64,000 nt of DNA, taken from the NCBI GenBank assembly GCA_000719695.1, contig JOHN01000034.1:1-64000 (forward strand). The letters are read 5' to 3'. This document shows positions 35,534-44,601 of this stretch, piece by piece; the stretch's first letter is position 1, and each line of letters starts with the position of its first letter. Source of the DNA: Streptomyces sp. NRRL F-6131 (GTDB lineage Bacteria > Actinomycetota > Actinomycetes > Streptomycetales > Streptomycetaceae). The notes beneath the pieces were generated by a model. The model saw only the letters and a program-made list of their open reading frames with translations, ran no database searches and had not been told where the DNA came from. Made by a program: the position numbers and the translations under genes.

Positions 35534-37387
35534 TTACTTCGCCCACTCCCGGATCTGCGCGATGCGCGCCTTCAGCTGGTTGGCCGTGGCCTGCGCGGTC
35601 AGCGGACCGCCGCACTGCCGGCGCAGCTCGTTGTGGATCGTCCCGTGCGGCTGGTTGGTGCGGTGGTGCCAGGCGGCCACCAGCGCGTTCAACTCCTTGC
35701 GCAGCTCACGCAGTTCCTGGTGGGTCACGACCGGCCGCTGTTCGGCCGGCAGCTCCAGCAGGTCGGCCTCCTCGGCCGGCTTGCCCTTGCTCCGCTGGAT
35801 CTGCCGGTGCTGACGCTTCTGCAGCAGCATCTGCACCTGGTCCGGCTCCAGCAGGCCCGGGATGCCGAGGTAGTCCTCCTCCTCCTCGCTGCCCGGGTGC
35901 GCCTGCATGCCGAACTCCATGGCGTTGTACAGCACCCGGTCGAAGACCGCCTCGGAGCCCAGCGCCTCGTAGGAGAACTCCTCGCCGCCCGCGCCGTCCG
36001 GGCCGTCGTTGGCCCGCTCGGCCTCGGCGAGCAGCCGGTCCTCCTCGTCGAAGAGGCCCTCGCCCTCCTTCTTGGGCCGGTCCAGCACGTGGTCGCGCTG
36101 GAGCTCCATCTCGTTGGCGAAGCCCAGCAGCATCGGGATGGTCGGCAGGAAGACGGAGGCGGTCTCGCCGCGCTTGCGGGCCCGCACGAAGCGCCCGACC
36201 GCCTGGGCGAAGAACAGCGGGGTGGAGATCGAGGTGGCGTACACGCCGACGCACAGCCGGGGCACGTCGACGCCCTCGGACACCATGCGGACCGCGACCA
36301 TCCAGCGCGAGGTGCCGGCCGCGTAGTCGGAGATCCGCTGGGAGGCCTCGGACTCGTCGGAGAGGACCAGGGTGACCTTCTCGCCGCTGATCTCGCGCAG
36401 CAGCTTGGCGTAGGCGCGGGCCACGTTCTGGTCGGTGGCGATCACCAGGCCGCCGGCGTCCGGGATCGCCTTGCGGACCTCGGTGAGCCGGCGGTCGGCG
36501 GCCTGCAGCACCGAGGGGATCCACTCGCCCTGAGGGGAGAGCGCGGTGCGCCAGGCCTGGGCGATGAGGTCCTTGGTCATCGGCTCGCCGAGCCGGGCCT
36601 CCAGCTCGTCGCCGGACTTGGTGCGCCAGCGCATGTTGCCGCTGTAGGACAGGAAGATCACCGGACGGACGACGTGGTCGGCGAGTGCGTGCCCGTAGCC
36701 GTAGGTGTAGTCGGCGATCGACTTGCGGATGCCGTCGCCGCCCGCCTCGTACTGGACGAACGGAATGGGGTTGGTGTCCGAGCGGAACGGCGTACCGGTC
36801 AGTGCCAGTCGCCGGGCGGCCGGCTCGAAGGCCTCGAAGCAGGCCTCGCCCCAGGACTTCGAGTCACCGGCGTGGTGGATCTCGTCCATGATGACCAGCG
36901 TCTTGCGGGCCTCGGTGCGGTTGCGGTGCAGCATCGGGTTCACGCCGACGCCCGCGTAGGTGACCACGATGCCGTGGTAGTCCCGGGAGAGCGGCCCCGA
37001 GGAGTAGGCCGGGTCCAGCCTGATGCCTATCCGGGCGGCGGCCTCGGCCCACTGCTTCTTCAGGTGCTCGGTCGGCGCGACCACGGTGATCTGCTGCACC
37101 AGGTGGTTGTGGAGCAGGTACGAGGCCAGGGTCAGCGCGAAGGTGGTCTTACCGGCGCCCGGGGTCGCGACGGCGAGGAAGTCGCGCGGCTGGTCCTCGA
37201 TGTACTTGTCCAGCGCCCCCTGCTGCCAGGCACGGAGCTTGCCCGCGGTGCCCCAGGGGGCACGGCCGGGGAAGGCCGGGGACAGGTGGTGCGAGGTGGT
37301 CGGCGCGGCGTGGCCGACGGCCCGGACGGGCGCGTGCGGCTCGTCCGCGTCGGAGAAGAGCGGCATCGAGGCGGCGGCAGTACTCAC
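35534..37387 (-). CDS. SF2 DEAD/DEAH-box helicase
   Basis: A 617-residue superfamily-2 helicase of the UvrB/type-III-restriction-like group. Motif I is VATPGAGKTTFA (about residue 74), motif II VIMDEIHHAG, motif III ALTGTPFRSD, motif IV/V region RMVSEGVDVPRLCVGVYAT and motif VI FFAQAVGRFVRARKRG. The C-terminus (about 500-617) is a charged helical domain ending in KARIAQIREWAK. It acts on nucleic acid in the cytosol; the pathway is unknown. The proteins are common in streptomycetes with no fixed partner. Two hairpins follow the gene. Confidence 0.87.
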   Translation of the reverse strand: MSTAAASMPLFSDADEPHAPVRAVGHAAPTTSHHLSPAFPGRAPWGTAGKLRAWQQGALDKYIEDQPRDFLAVATPGAGKTTFALTLASYLLHNHLVQQITVVAPTEHLKKQWAEAAARIGIRLDPAYSSGPLSRDYHGIVVTYAGVGVNPMLHRNRTEARKTLVIMDEIHHAGDSKSWGEACFEAFEPAARRLALTGTPFRSDTNPIPFVQYEAGGDGIRKSIADYTYGYGHALADHVVRPVIFLSYSGNMRWRTKSGDELEARLGEPMTKDLIAQAWRTALSPQGEWIPSVLQAADRRLTEVRKAIPDAGGLVIATDQNVARAYAKLLREISGEKVTLVLSDESEASQRISDYAAGTSRWMVAVRMVSEGVDVPRLCVGVYATSISTPLFFAQAVGRFVRARKRGETASVFLPTIPMLLGFANEMELQRDHVLDRPKKEGEGLFDEEDRLLAEAERANDGPDGAGGEEFSYEALGSEAVFDRVLYNAMEFGMQAHPGSEEEEDYLGIPGLLEPDQVQMLLQKRQHRQIQRSKGKPAEEADLLELPAEQRPVVTHQELRELRKELNALVAAWHHRTNQPHGTIHNELRRQCGGPLTAQATANQLKARIAQIREWAK

Positions 37388-37690
37388 GGTCTCCGAGGGG
37401 GGTCGTCGCAGGTCAGAGGCGTTTTTTCAGCCTCGCCACACGGTCGGACGGCGTTCGGGCAACCCGCCCAGCGTACCGGGCCCGGCGCCGTTCGGGCGGC
37501 CACGGCGAGGCCGGGCCGGGCCGGTGTCCGCCCTGCCCGCGACGGATCCGGCCGGAAATCGATGTGGGGTGGATCACAGGAGAATTCCGTGGAACCCGGG
37601 TAAGCGGAACCCCCTCCACCGCCTCTCTACGGGGTGAGGCCGCCCCACCCTCCACCGTCGTCCCCGGCCTCACCAGAGAAGGGAAGCGCC

Positions 37691-38125
37691 GTGCACCCCA
37701 CCGCCGAAGAGACCGTCCTGGCCCGTCTGATCCTGTCCGCGCACCGCTCCGTCCGGCTGCGGGTCACCCTGAGCTACCTGACGGACGACCCGCTCGCGGT
37801 CCGGATGGCCTTCCCCGCCGAGTTCTCGCTGGACGAACCCGCCGACGGGGCGGGACCGGAGGCCGGCGACATCGTCTGGGTCTTCGCCCGCCGGCTGCTG
37901 GCGGCCGGCCTCGAGCTGCCCTCCGGCGTCGGCGACGTGCACGTCCGGCCCGCGCCGGGCCGGCACACCATGGTCGAGCTCCGCGCGCCCGAGGGCACCG
38001 CGCTGGTCCGGTTCGACACCGCCGACCTGCGGCGCTTCCTGTGGCGCAGCCGCCTGCTGGTGCCCGAGGGCGAGGAGCACCTGCACCTGGACGCCGACCG
38101 CGCCCTCGCCGAGCTGCTCGGCTGA
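37691..38125 (+). CDS. SsgA-like sporulation/cell-division protein (SALP), second copy
   Basis: A 144-residue SsgA-family protein: RLILSAHRSVRLRVTLSYLTDDPLAVRMAFPAEFSLDE, DIVWVFARRLLAAGLELPSGVGDVHVRP and LVPEGEEHLHLDADRALAEL. It is more diverged from SsgB than the copy at 24890, with an insert of about eight residues before DIVWVFARRLL. The GTG at 37691 has AGAAGGGAAG upstream; an earlier ATG lacks a ribosome site. It is transcribed alone and ends at a strong bidirectional terminator. Confidence 0.87.
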   Translation: MHPTAEETVLARLILSAHRSVRLRVTLSYLTDDPLAVRMAFPAEFSLDEPADGAGPEAGDIVWVFARRLLAAGLELPSGVGDVHVRPAPGRHTMVELRAPEGTALVRFDTADLRRFLWRSRLLVPEGEEHLHLDADRALAELLG

Positions 38126-38146
38126 GCGGCCGGGCGGGGCGCGCCC

Positions 38147-38181
38147 GTCGGCCGCCCGGGACCGGGGCCCGGGCGGCCGAC
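38147..38181. terminator. Bidirectional terminator, 14-bp stem
   Basis: GTCGGCCGCCCGGG (38147-38160) and its exact complement (38168-38181) flank a 7-base loop between the convergent ssgA-like and DUF2156 genes. Confidence 0.8.
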
Positions 38182-38243
38182 AGGAAGGGTGCGCTCCCGC
38201 CGGACCGACCCGCCGGACCGACCGGGCGGACCGGGCGGACCGG

Positions 38244-40874
38244 CTAGGACGACAGCTTGCGCATCAGCCGCACGCCCTGGGCGGGCGTGAGGTGCGGCAG
38301 GTACGCCTTGCCGATCGCCCGGGTGATGCTGGGCAGCGCCGCCGGGTCGGGGTACGCCATGTACATCGGCCGGTACTCCGGCTGGAACTTCGCCTTGAAG
38401 GCCAGCAGGGAGCGGAAGCCGTACACCGGCTCCAGCACCCGCCCCAGCCAGTCCAGGGTCTTCTGCAGCCCCGCGGGCGGCTCCTTCTCCGAGCGGGCCA
38501 GCGGCGCGCCGGAGAGCGAGAGGAAGCGCGCCCCCTCCTGCTTGAAGCCGAGCGCGGCGGAGGCGATCAGGAACTCGGTGACCCCGCGGAAGCCGTCCGA
38601 GCGCCGCCGCATGAAGTCCAGCGTCCAGCCGACCGTCTCGCCGTTCTCGTAGACCGGCATCCAGCTGGTCAGCCCGTGCACGCCGCGGTCCTCGTCGACG
38701 GCGATCAGCAGCCGCACCGCCGGGTCGTCCAGCTCCTCCAGGCCGCCGAGGGTGAAGCCCATCTCGGGCAGCCCCTTCTCGGAGACCCACTCCTCGGAGA
38801 TGGCGCGGATCTGCTCCTTCAGCGCGAGCGGCGCCTCGTGGTAGGACCACCACTCGGCGGTGATGCCCTGCTTGCCGGCCTTGTTGAGCGCGGTCCGGAT
38901 GTCCTGCCACTTGCGGCCCGTGAAGGCGAGGTCGGGCAGCGCGACCACGGTGTCCTCGGCGACCTGGAGCGAGCGCCAGCCGAGCTCCCCGGCGGCGGCC
39001 CGGGTCTGCGGGGTGACGCTGTAGAAGCACGGCGTCCAGCCCCGCGCGTCGCAGTACCGGGCGAATCCGGCCACCGCGCGGTCCCGCGCCTGCGGATCGC
39101 CGAACGGGTCACCGGTGGTCAGCGCCACGGTGTTCAGCACCCGGTAGGCGACGGCGGCCCGGCCGTCCTCGTCGAACCAGTAATGGTTGCCGTCCCAGGT
39201 GGTGAGGAAGGACAGCGTGCCGCCGCCGTGCTCCACGAGCAGCTTCCTGGCCCGCGCGGCGTCCTCGGCGTCGACGTGCACCACCGGTCGGCGGAAGGTC
39301 AGCAGCAGCGCGGCCAGCGCGACCGCCCAGAAGGCGAGCCCGCAGTACGTCTCCAGGGCGCGGGCGAACGGCCCGACCGCGATGGGGTAGTCCGGCAGCA
39401 GGTCGTTGTAGGCGGGCGGCAGGAACTGGGCCGGCAGCCCGGCGACCATCCCGCGGAAGGTCGCGCCCGGCTCGAACTGCCGGGCGGCCAGCACGCCGAG
39501 CCCGGTGTAGGCGACGGAGGCGACGGCCAGCGCCCCGCCGACCACCGCGCACAGCCGGCCGAGCACCGCGCGCGGCAGCCGCAGCGAGAAGCGCTTGCGG
39601 GTGACCAGCAGCAGGCCGACGGTGACCGTCGGCAGCAGCAGCGCCTCGACGAAGTACTGGACGACGTCGCTCGAACCGGTGCTGGTCTCCGCGAACAGCA
39701 CCATCAGCATCGCGGTCCAGAGCAGCTCGGTGGCGATGGTGATCCGCCAGGCGAACCGCAGACCGCGGCGCAGGCCCTCGGCCAGCACCAGCAGCAGCGC
39801 CGGGAAGAGCGTGGCCATCAGCCGGGCCGGAGTGTCGAAGATCCGCTGGACGGCGTGCGCGCGGGCGCAGTCGTGGGCCGAGACCGAGCAGAAGTCGGCG
39901 ACCTCGTCCGGGGTGAGCCGGTGCGAAAGGTAGATCTCCGAGAAGGTGTTGAACGGCCCGGCCGCGTTGTCGTACAGCGAGGCGATCATCGGTCCGAGCG
40001 CGGCGGCCACCAGGCAGAGCGCGACCAGCACCCGGGTCTCGGCGTGCGAGGAGCGGTGCGAGCGCAGGTGCAGCAGACGGCGGGCGAGCAGCGAACCGGC
40101 GGCCAGGCCGATCAGGGCCCCGGCGCACCGCTGGACGCTCTGCAGGTGGCCCACGTACAGCGTCATCACCAGCGGCACCAGCACCACGAGCAGGTGCAGC
40201 CGTCGGCGCCAGAGCACGGTGAGCCGGTAGCCGAGCACACCGGCGAGCGCGAACAGGCCGACGCCGGGGCCGACGGCGGTCTGGCCGACGACGGAGAGGG
40301 TCCACTGCTCGCCGAGCCGCGCACCGACCGCGACCACGGCGGTCCCGGCCAGGGTGCCGGCCAGCTGTCCGGCGACCAGCACCCCGAGGGTGCGCAGCGG
40401 GCCGAGCCGGCGCTCGGCGGCCGGGCCGACCAGGAGGAGCAGCAGACTGGTGAAGACGTAGGCGCCGATGCCGGAGCACCAGAACAGCGAGGTGAACGGC
40501 GTCCACCAGCGACCGGCGTGGAGGGTCGGCCGGCCGATGCCTATCTGGTCCAGCAGGGCGTCGGACGGCCCGCGGGTGAGGCTGCCGGTGGCGGCTCCGA
40601 CGGCCCACAGGCCGACCAGCAGCACCAGGGTGAGCGGGGCCCGGCCGAGCCGGGCGGCCAGCCGGGCGCCGAGCGCGAGGGCCGCGCGGACGACCCGCTG
40701 AGGGGGCCGCGGCGCGGGTGCGCCCGGCCCGGGCGCGCTCGCGTCGGCACCGGCGGCCCGGTCGGTCCCCGCTCCGGAGCGGGAGGGCCTGGGGAGGAGC
40801 GGGCGCGACTGCCCGTCGCCGCGGCTCTGCTCCTGCTCGGCGGCGACTCCCGGGACGGCGCCGAGCAGGGTCAC
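38244..40874 (-). CDS. DUF2156 (phosphatidylglycerol lysyltransferase-type) protein with rhomboid-like N-terminus
   Basis: An 876-residue membrane protein. After a Pro-rich cytosolic lead, residues ~80-290 form a rhomboid-like six-helix unit (GRWWTPFTSLFW, then GPGVGLFALAGVLGYRL) in which the usual GxSG serine motif reads GVG. More helices follow (330-560). The C-terminal 300 residues are the GNAT-like LPG-synthase domain (GGGTLSFLTTWDGNHYWFDEDGRAAVAYR, GRKWQDIRTALNKAGKQGITAEWW). MprF-type enzymes add Lys or Ala to phosphatidylglycerol; the substrate here is open. The start is GTG 40874, overlapping the esterase stop (GTGA). It is last of a three-gene operon. Confidence 0.8.
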   Translation of the reverse strand: MTLLGAVPGVAAEQEQSRGDGQSRPLLPRPSRSGAGTDRAAGADASAPGPGAPAPRPPQRVVRAALALGARLAARLGRAPLTLVLLVGLWAVGAATGSLTRGPSDALLDQIGIGRPTLHAGRWWTPFTSLFWCSGIGAYVFTSLLLLLVGPAAERRLGPLRTLGVLVAGQLAGTLAGTAVVAVGARLGEQWTLSVVGQTAVGPGVGLFALAGVLGYRLTVLWRRRLHLLVVLVPLVMTLYVGHLQSVQRCAGALIGLAAGSLLARRLLHLRSHRSSHAETRVLVALCLVAAALGPMIASLYDNAAGPFNTFSEIYLSHRLTPDEVADFCSVSAHDCARAHAVQRIFDTPARLMATLFPALLLVLAEGLRRGLRFAWRITIATELLWTAMLMVLFAETSTGSSDVVQYFVEALLLPTVTVGLLLVTRKRFSLRLPRAVLGRLCAVVGGALAVASVAYTGLGVLAARQFEPGATFRGMVAGLPAQFLPPAYNDLLPDYPIAVGPFARALETYCGLAFWAVALAALLLTFRRPVVHVDAEDAARARKLLVEHGGGTLSFLTTWDGNHYWFDEDGRAAVAYRVLNTVALTTGDPFGDPQARDRAVAGFARYCDARGWTPCFYSVTPQTRAAAGELGWRSLQVAEDTVVALPDLAFTGRKWQDIRTALNKAGKQGITAEWWSYHEAPLALKEQIRAISEEWVSEKGLPEMGFTLGGLEELDDPAVRLLIAVDEDRGVHGLTSWMPVYENGETVGWTLDFMRRRSDGFRGVTEFLIASAALGFKQEGARFLSLSGAPLARSEKEPPAGLQKTLDWLGRVLEPVYGFRSLLAFKAKFQPEYRPMYMAYPDPAALPSITRAIGKAYLPHLTPAQGVRLMRKLSS

Positions 40875-42199
40875 CGGATCATCCCGGTCTGCTGGGCCAG
40901 CCAGGGCAGCTGGTCGACGATGCCCGGCCGGAAGATGATCCAGCCGTGCCCACCGGGCATCAGATCGAACTTGGCCTGCATCCCCGCCTCCACGACCGCC
41001 TGGTAGACCTTCTCCTGCTGCGGCCGGAACTCGTCGTCGTCGCGGCCGACCACAATGGCCCCCGCCGTGTCAGGGAACTTCTTCCGCGCCATCACCTGGA
41101 GCGGATCGACGGCGGCGAACTTCGCCGCGTCACCTTCGTAGGCCGCCGCGACGGTCTCCTCGCGGGTGCCCAGGGTGGGCTCGTCCTGGCCCGACATGTC
41201 GAGGAACGACCCGTAGACCTCGGGCGCGTTGACGGCGAGCTGGAGCGCGCAGGTGCCGCCCATCGAGGCACCGGCGATCGACCAGGACTTCCGTCCCTCG
41301 GCCGTCTGGAGATTGGCGTGCACCCAGGCGGGCACGTCCACGGCCAGGAAGGTCTGGACGTTGGCGATCTTGGAATCCAGGCAGAGCGTGTTGTTCCAGG
41401 TCGAACCCAGCTGGTCGACCATCACCACGATCGGGGCCAGTCCCTGGTGCTCCGCGGCGAAGCCGTCGAGGGCGTCGGCGATCTGCCCCGCGAACACCCA
41501 GTCGCCCGGGGTGCCCGGCTGGCCGGCCAGGAGCACGACCACCGGCAGCAGCGGCCGGGGGGTGGCCTGGTAGGCCGGGGGCAGGTACACGTACCCGTCG
41601 CGGGACTCGAAGCCGGACTTGGTGCCCGGGACTGTGACCGACGAGACGGTGCCCTTCTTGGGGAGGTCCGCCGGTGCCTTCCAGACCTCCTCCAGCACCT
41701 TGCCGGGCGGCCGGCCGATGGTGGCGGCGGCCTTCCCCGTCGTCAGTTCCTGGGTCTTCTCCAGCCAGGGCGCCAGCATGACCCGGCCGGTCGGGAACTG
41801 GTCGAAGCCCCGGTTCACCTGGGAGGAGGCCATCAGCAGCACCAGGGCCCCGGCGCCGACCGCCAGCAGCTTGCGGCGCAGCGCCGTGCCGGGCATCCGG
41901 AACACCACCAGGGACAGCCCGAGCAGGCCGACGGCGATCCACCAGGTGACGTACTCCGGGGTCCCCTCGGGGAAGGGGTGCCACCAGTCGTCGACGGCGG
42001 TGTCGAGCAGCAGGCTGAGCGCGGCCGCGGTGAGCAGGGCCACGGGGAGCCTGCGGCGCCACCACCCGCGGGTGCGGGCGGCGAACGCGAGGACGAACAG
42101 CGAACCCCAGCCGGCCGCCAGGACGGCGTACGGGATCGGGCCGCGGGTCAGCGGCCAGTCGATCGGGTTCCAGCTCAGGGCAAGGGAGACGGTGGTCAT
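40871..42199 (-). CDS. Membrane-anchored esterase / antigen-85-like acyltransferase fold
   Basis: A 442-residue protein with four N-terminal membrane helices (residues 20-150) and an extracytoplasmic alpha/beta-hydrolase domain. The nucleophile elbow is IAGASMGGTCALQL; a likely acid lies in VVGRDDDEF and the histidine in MPGGHGWIIF. This is the esterase D/mycolyltransferase-like family. The ATG at 42199 overlaps the sortase stop and its own stop overlaps the DUF2156 start, so all three proteins are translationally coupled, pointing to a shared cell-surface task. Confidence 0.82.
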   Translation of the reverse strand: MTTVSLALSWNPIDWPLTRGPIPYAVLAAGWGSLFVLAFAARTRGWWRRRLPVALLTAAALSLLLDTAVDDWWHPFPEGTPEYVTWWIAVGLLGLSLVVFRMPGTALRRKLLAVGAGALVLLMASSQVNRGFDQFPTGRVMLAPWLEKTQELTTGKAAATIGRPPGKVLEEVWKAPADLPKKGTVSSVTVPGTKSGFESRDGYVYLPPAYQATPRPLLPVVVLLAGQPGTPGDWVFAGQIADALDGFAAEHQGLAPIVVMVDQLGSTWNNTLCLDSKIANVQTFLAVDVPAWVHANLQTAEGRKSWSIAGASMGGTCALQLAVNAPEVYGSFLDMSGQDEPTLGTREETVAAAYEGDAAKFAAVDPLQVMARKKFPDTAGAIVVGRDDDEFRPQQEKVYQAVVEAGMQAKFDLMPGGHGWIIFRPGIVDQLPWLAQQTGMIR

Positions 42200-42840
42200 A
42201 CGTTCGTCCCCGGACGCGTGGTTCCGGCCAGGAAGCCGTAGGCGACGACGTTGCCGTCGTAGCCGTGCTCCTCGCTGTAGGCCCCGCCGCAGGTGATCAC
42301 CCGCAGTTGGGCGTCGGCGGCCTGGCGGTACACCCGGTCGTCCGGGAAGTCCTTTCGATCGTGCACTTCGATGGCGTAGAGCTGGTAGACGGCGGTGCGG
42401 CCGTCCTCGCGGAGGATCTCGATCCGGTCGCCGCGGTGCAGCGCGCCCAGGTCGTAGAAGACGGCGGGCCCGCTGGTGTTGTCGACGTGGCCGGCGATGA
42501 TCGCCGTGCCGCGCTGGCCGGGGGCGGCGCCGTCCCGGTACCAGCCGGCGAGGTTGCGGTTCTCCTCCGGTGGGGTCTGGAGGTGGCCGTCCCGGTCGAG
42601 ACCGAGGCCGGTGACCGGGGCGTCGAGACGGACGGCCGGGATCCGGATCCTGGTCGGCCGGGAGGGGCCGAGCGGTGGCACCACGGAGACCGGGGCGAAG
42701 CCGCTGAGGGCCTGCCCGGCGCCGGGGGCCGGGGGGAGCGCGGCGTGACCGCCGTCGTTCAGCAGCCATGCACCCAGCACGAGCGCGGCGCCGACCGCCA
42801 GGGTACCCGGCCACGGGCTCCTGCTCTGCTGGGCGCCCAC
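42196..42840 (-). CDS. Class F sortase
   Basis: A 214-residue transpeptidase with an N-terminal membrane anchor (PGTLAVGAALVLGAWLL) and the sortase barrel: RIRIPAVRLDAPVTGLGLDRDGHLQTPP, catalytic His in IIAGHVDN, catalytic Cys in LRVITCGGAYSEEHGYDGNVVAYG. Class F enzymes are typical of actinobacteria and join surface proteins to the wall. I use the GTG at 42840 because AGGGGAG precedes it by six bases; a TTG at 42900 in frame has none. No LPxTG substrate is obvious nearby. Confidence 0.88.
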   Translation of the reverse strand: MGAQQSRSPWPGTLAVGAALVLGAWLLNDGGHAALPPAPGAGQALSGFAPVSVVPPLGPSRPTRIRIPAVRLDAPVTGLGLDRDGHLQTPPEENRNLAGWYRDGAAPGQRGTAIIAGHVDNTSGPAVFYDLGALHRGDRIEILREDGRTAVYQLYAIEVHDRKDFPDDRVYRQAADAQLRVITCGGAYSEEHGYDGNVVAYGFLAGTTRPGTNV

Positions 42841-43268
42841 CGGCGCTCCCCTCTGCTGACGTCGAACGGTTGCCGGTTTCTGGGAGATGTCTGAGAACAA
42901 TGCAACCGGATCGGACCTTATGCCACATCCATACGATGGTCGTACTCGCTCCCCCCGATCGGCAGGGCCCGGGGGGCCCGACTTGGTCCGAGCGGGTGAG
43001 ACGTCACCGTTACGCTACGCTCCGGCCACCTGGCGGATGCCCGAAAGAGTGACGATCTCTTCATCTGACATTCAGGAACGCCGTCCCGGTTGCATCCTTC
43101 GGGCGATCAGTTCCGACCGTCCGTGGTGAAGCATTGACCGATCGCGATCGCGTGCCATGCTGACCCCGTTCGCAGGCCTATCACCGCACTTGTCCGACCG
43201 CTCCCCGGTCCACCGGACGGTCGCGCCCGCCTGCCGCGCCCCGCGCACGCACCACGAACGGAGTGACC
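42841..43268. other. Divergent promoter region, 428 bases
   Basis: It lies between the sortase operon and the deacetylase-like gene. On the plus strand TTGACC (43134-43139) and CATGCT (43156-43161) are 16 bp apart, a plausible promoter about 100 bases before the deacetylase-like ATG, and CGATCGCGATCG is a short palindrome between them. AT-richer sequence around 42880-42960 suits the sortase promoter. No gene seen. Confidence 0.45.
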
Positions 43269-44513
43269 ATGGACGCCCTCTCCCGCCGCACCCTGCTGGC
43301 CGCGGGTGCCGCCGGTGCAGCCAGCCTCGCCGCGGGCTGCGCGAGCCGGACCGACCCGAACGGCGGGCAGGCGACCACCCCGGAACCGGTCCCGGCCACC
43401 CCGGGCGAGGACCACGCGCCCGCCCCGACCGAGGCCGCCAAGCCCCCGGTCACCCTGCTCGGCGACGGCTCCACCTCGGACACCGGCCCGCAACCCAACC
43501 AGCCCACCCTCGAACCGCTGCGGGTCGGCGAGCGCCCGCCGCAGTTCGTGGTCTTCTCCTGGGACGGCGCCGGCGAGCTCGACAACGGCCTGTTCGCCCG
43601 GTTCCGCCGGCTCGCCCGGGAGCACAACGCGTCGATGACCTTCTTCCTCAGCGGCCTCTACCTGCTGCCCGAGTCCAAGAAGGACCTCTACCGTCCGCCG
43701 CAGCACAAGGTCGGCGCCTCCGACATCGGCTACCTCAGCGACCAGCACATCCACGACACGCTGGAGAACCTGCACGCCGCCTGGCTGGAGGGCCACGAGA
43801 TCGGCACCCACTTCAACGGACACTTCTGCGGCGCCACCGGCGTCGGCCGGTGGTCCACCGAGGAGTGGGACAGCGAGATCGAGCAGGCGATGGGCTTCGT
43901 CATGAACTGGCGGACCAACACCGGCTTCACCGACCTGCCGGCGCTGCCCTTCGACTACCGCAGGGAGCTGATCGGCAGCCGCACCCCGTGCCTGGAGGGC
44001 CAGCGCAACCTGCTGCCGGCCGCCGCCCGGCGCGGCTGGCGCTACGACAGCAGCGGCAACGGGACGCAGGTGTGGCCGCAGAAGATCCAGGGCGGCGCGC
44101 TCTGGGACCTCCCGCTGCAGTCCATCCCCTTCCCCGGACACACCTTCCAGGTGCTGTCGATGGACTACAACATCATGTTCAACCAGTGCGGCAGCAACAC
44201 CAAGGTCGACCCGGCGCTCCACCCCGGCTACCAGACCCAGGCCCGGGACGCCTACCTGATGGGCTTCGAGCGGGCGTACACCACCAACCGCGCGCCGTTC
44301 GTGATCGGCAACCACTTCGAGGAGTGGAACGGCGGCATCTACATGAACGCCGTCGAGGAGGTGCTCAAGGCGATCGCCGGGCGGCCCGAGGTGCGGCTGG
44401 TGTCCTTCCGCCAGCTGGTCGACTGGCTGGACGCCCAGGACCCGGCGCTGCTGCGCAAGCTCCAGGGCCTCGCCCCCGGCCAGGCGCCGGCCGGGGGCTG
44501 GGAGACCTTCTGA
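43269..44513 (+). CDS. Tat-exported lipoprotein with polysaccharide-deacetylase-like fold
   Basis: A 414-residue exported protein. Its N-terminus has a twin-arginine signal joined to a lipobox (LSRRTLLAAGAAGAASLAAGC), so it should be a Tat lipoprotein. The body resembles NodB-like deacetylases: QFVVFSWDGAGEL replaces the usual TFDDG, with SMTFFLSGLYLL, GHEIGTHFNGHFCGA (HxxxH metal-type motif) and SFRQLVDWLDA. The first aspartate of the DD pair is changed, so the activity is uncertain. The ATG at 43269 has GGAG in place. Confidence 0.8.
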   Translation: MDALSRRTLLAAGAAGAASLAAGCASRTDPNGGQATTPEPVPATPGEDHAPAPTEAAKPPVTLLGDGSTSDTGPQPNQPTLEPLRVGERPPQFVVFSWDGAGELDNGLFARFRRLAREHNASMTFFLSGLYLLPESKKDLYRPPQHKVGASDIGYLSDQHIHDTLENLHAAWLEGHEIGTHFNGHFCGATGVGRWSTEEWDSEIEQAMGFVMNWRTNTGFTDLPALPFDYRRELIGSRTPCLEGQRNLLPAAARRGWRYDSSGNGTQVWPQKIQGGALWDLPLQSIPFPGHTFQVLSMDYNIMFNQCGSNTKVDPALHPGYQTQARDAYLMGFERAYTTNRAPFVIGNHFEEWNGGIYMNAVEEVLKAIAGRPEVRLVSFRQLVDWLDAQDPALLRKLQGLAPGQAPAGGWETF

Positions 44514-44601
44514 TTACTCGCCCGCTCGCCTCCGGGGTGGGGCTCGGGGGGGGCTCGGGGCGGGAGACCACGCCCGGCGACAGGGTCCGGGCGGGAACCG
44601 C

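Noticed and set aside
35195..37603. 802-codon plus-strand frame antisense to the helicase
   Set aside because: The helicase on the other strand has all SF2 motifs; this frame has no recognisable protein.
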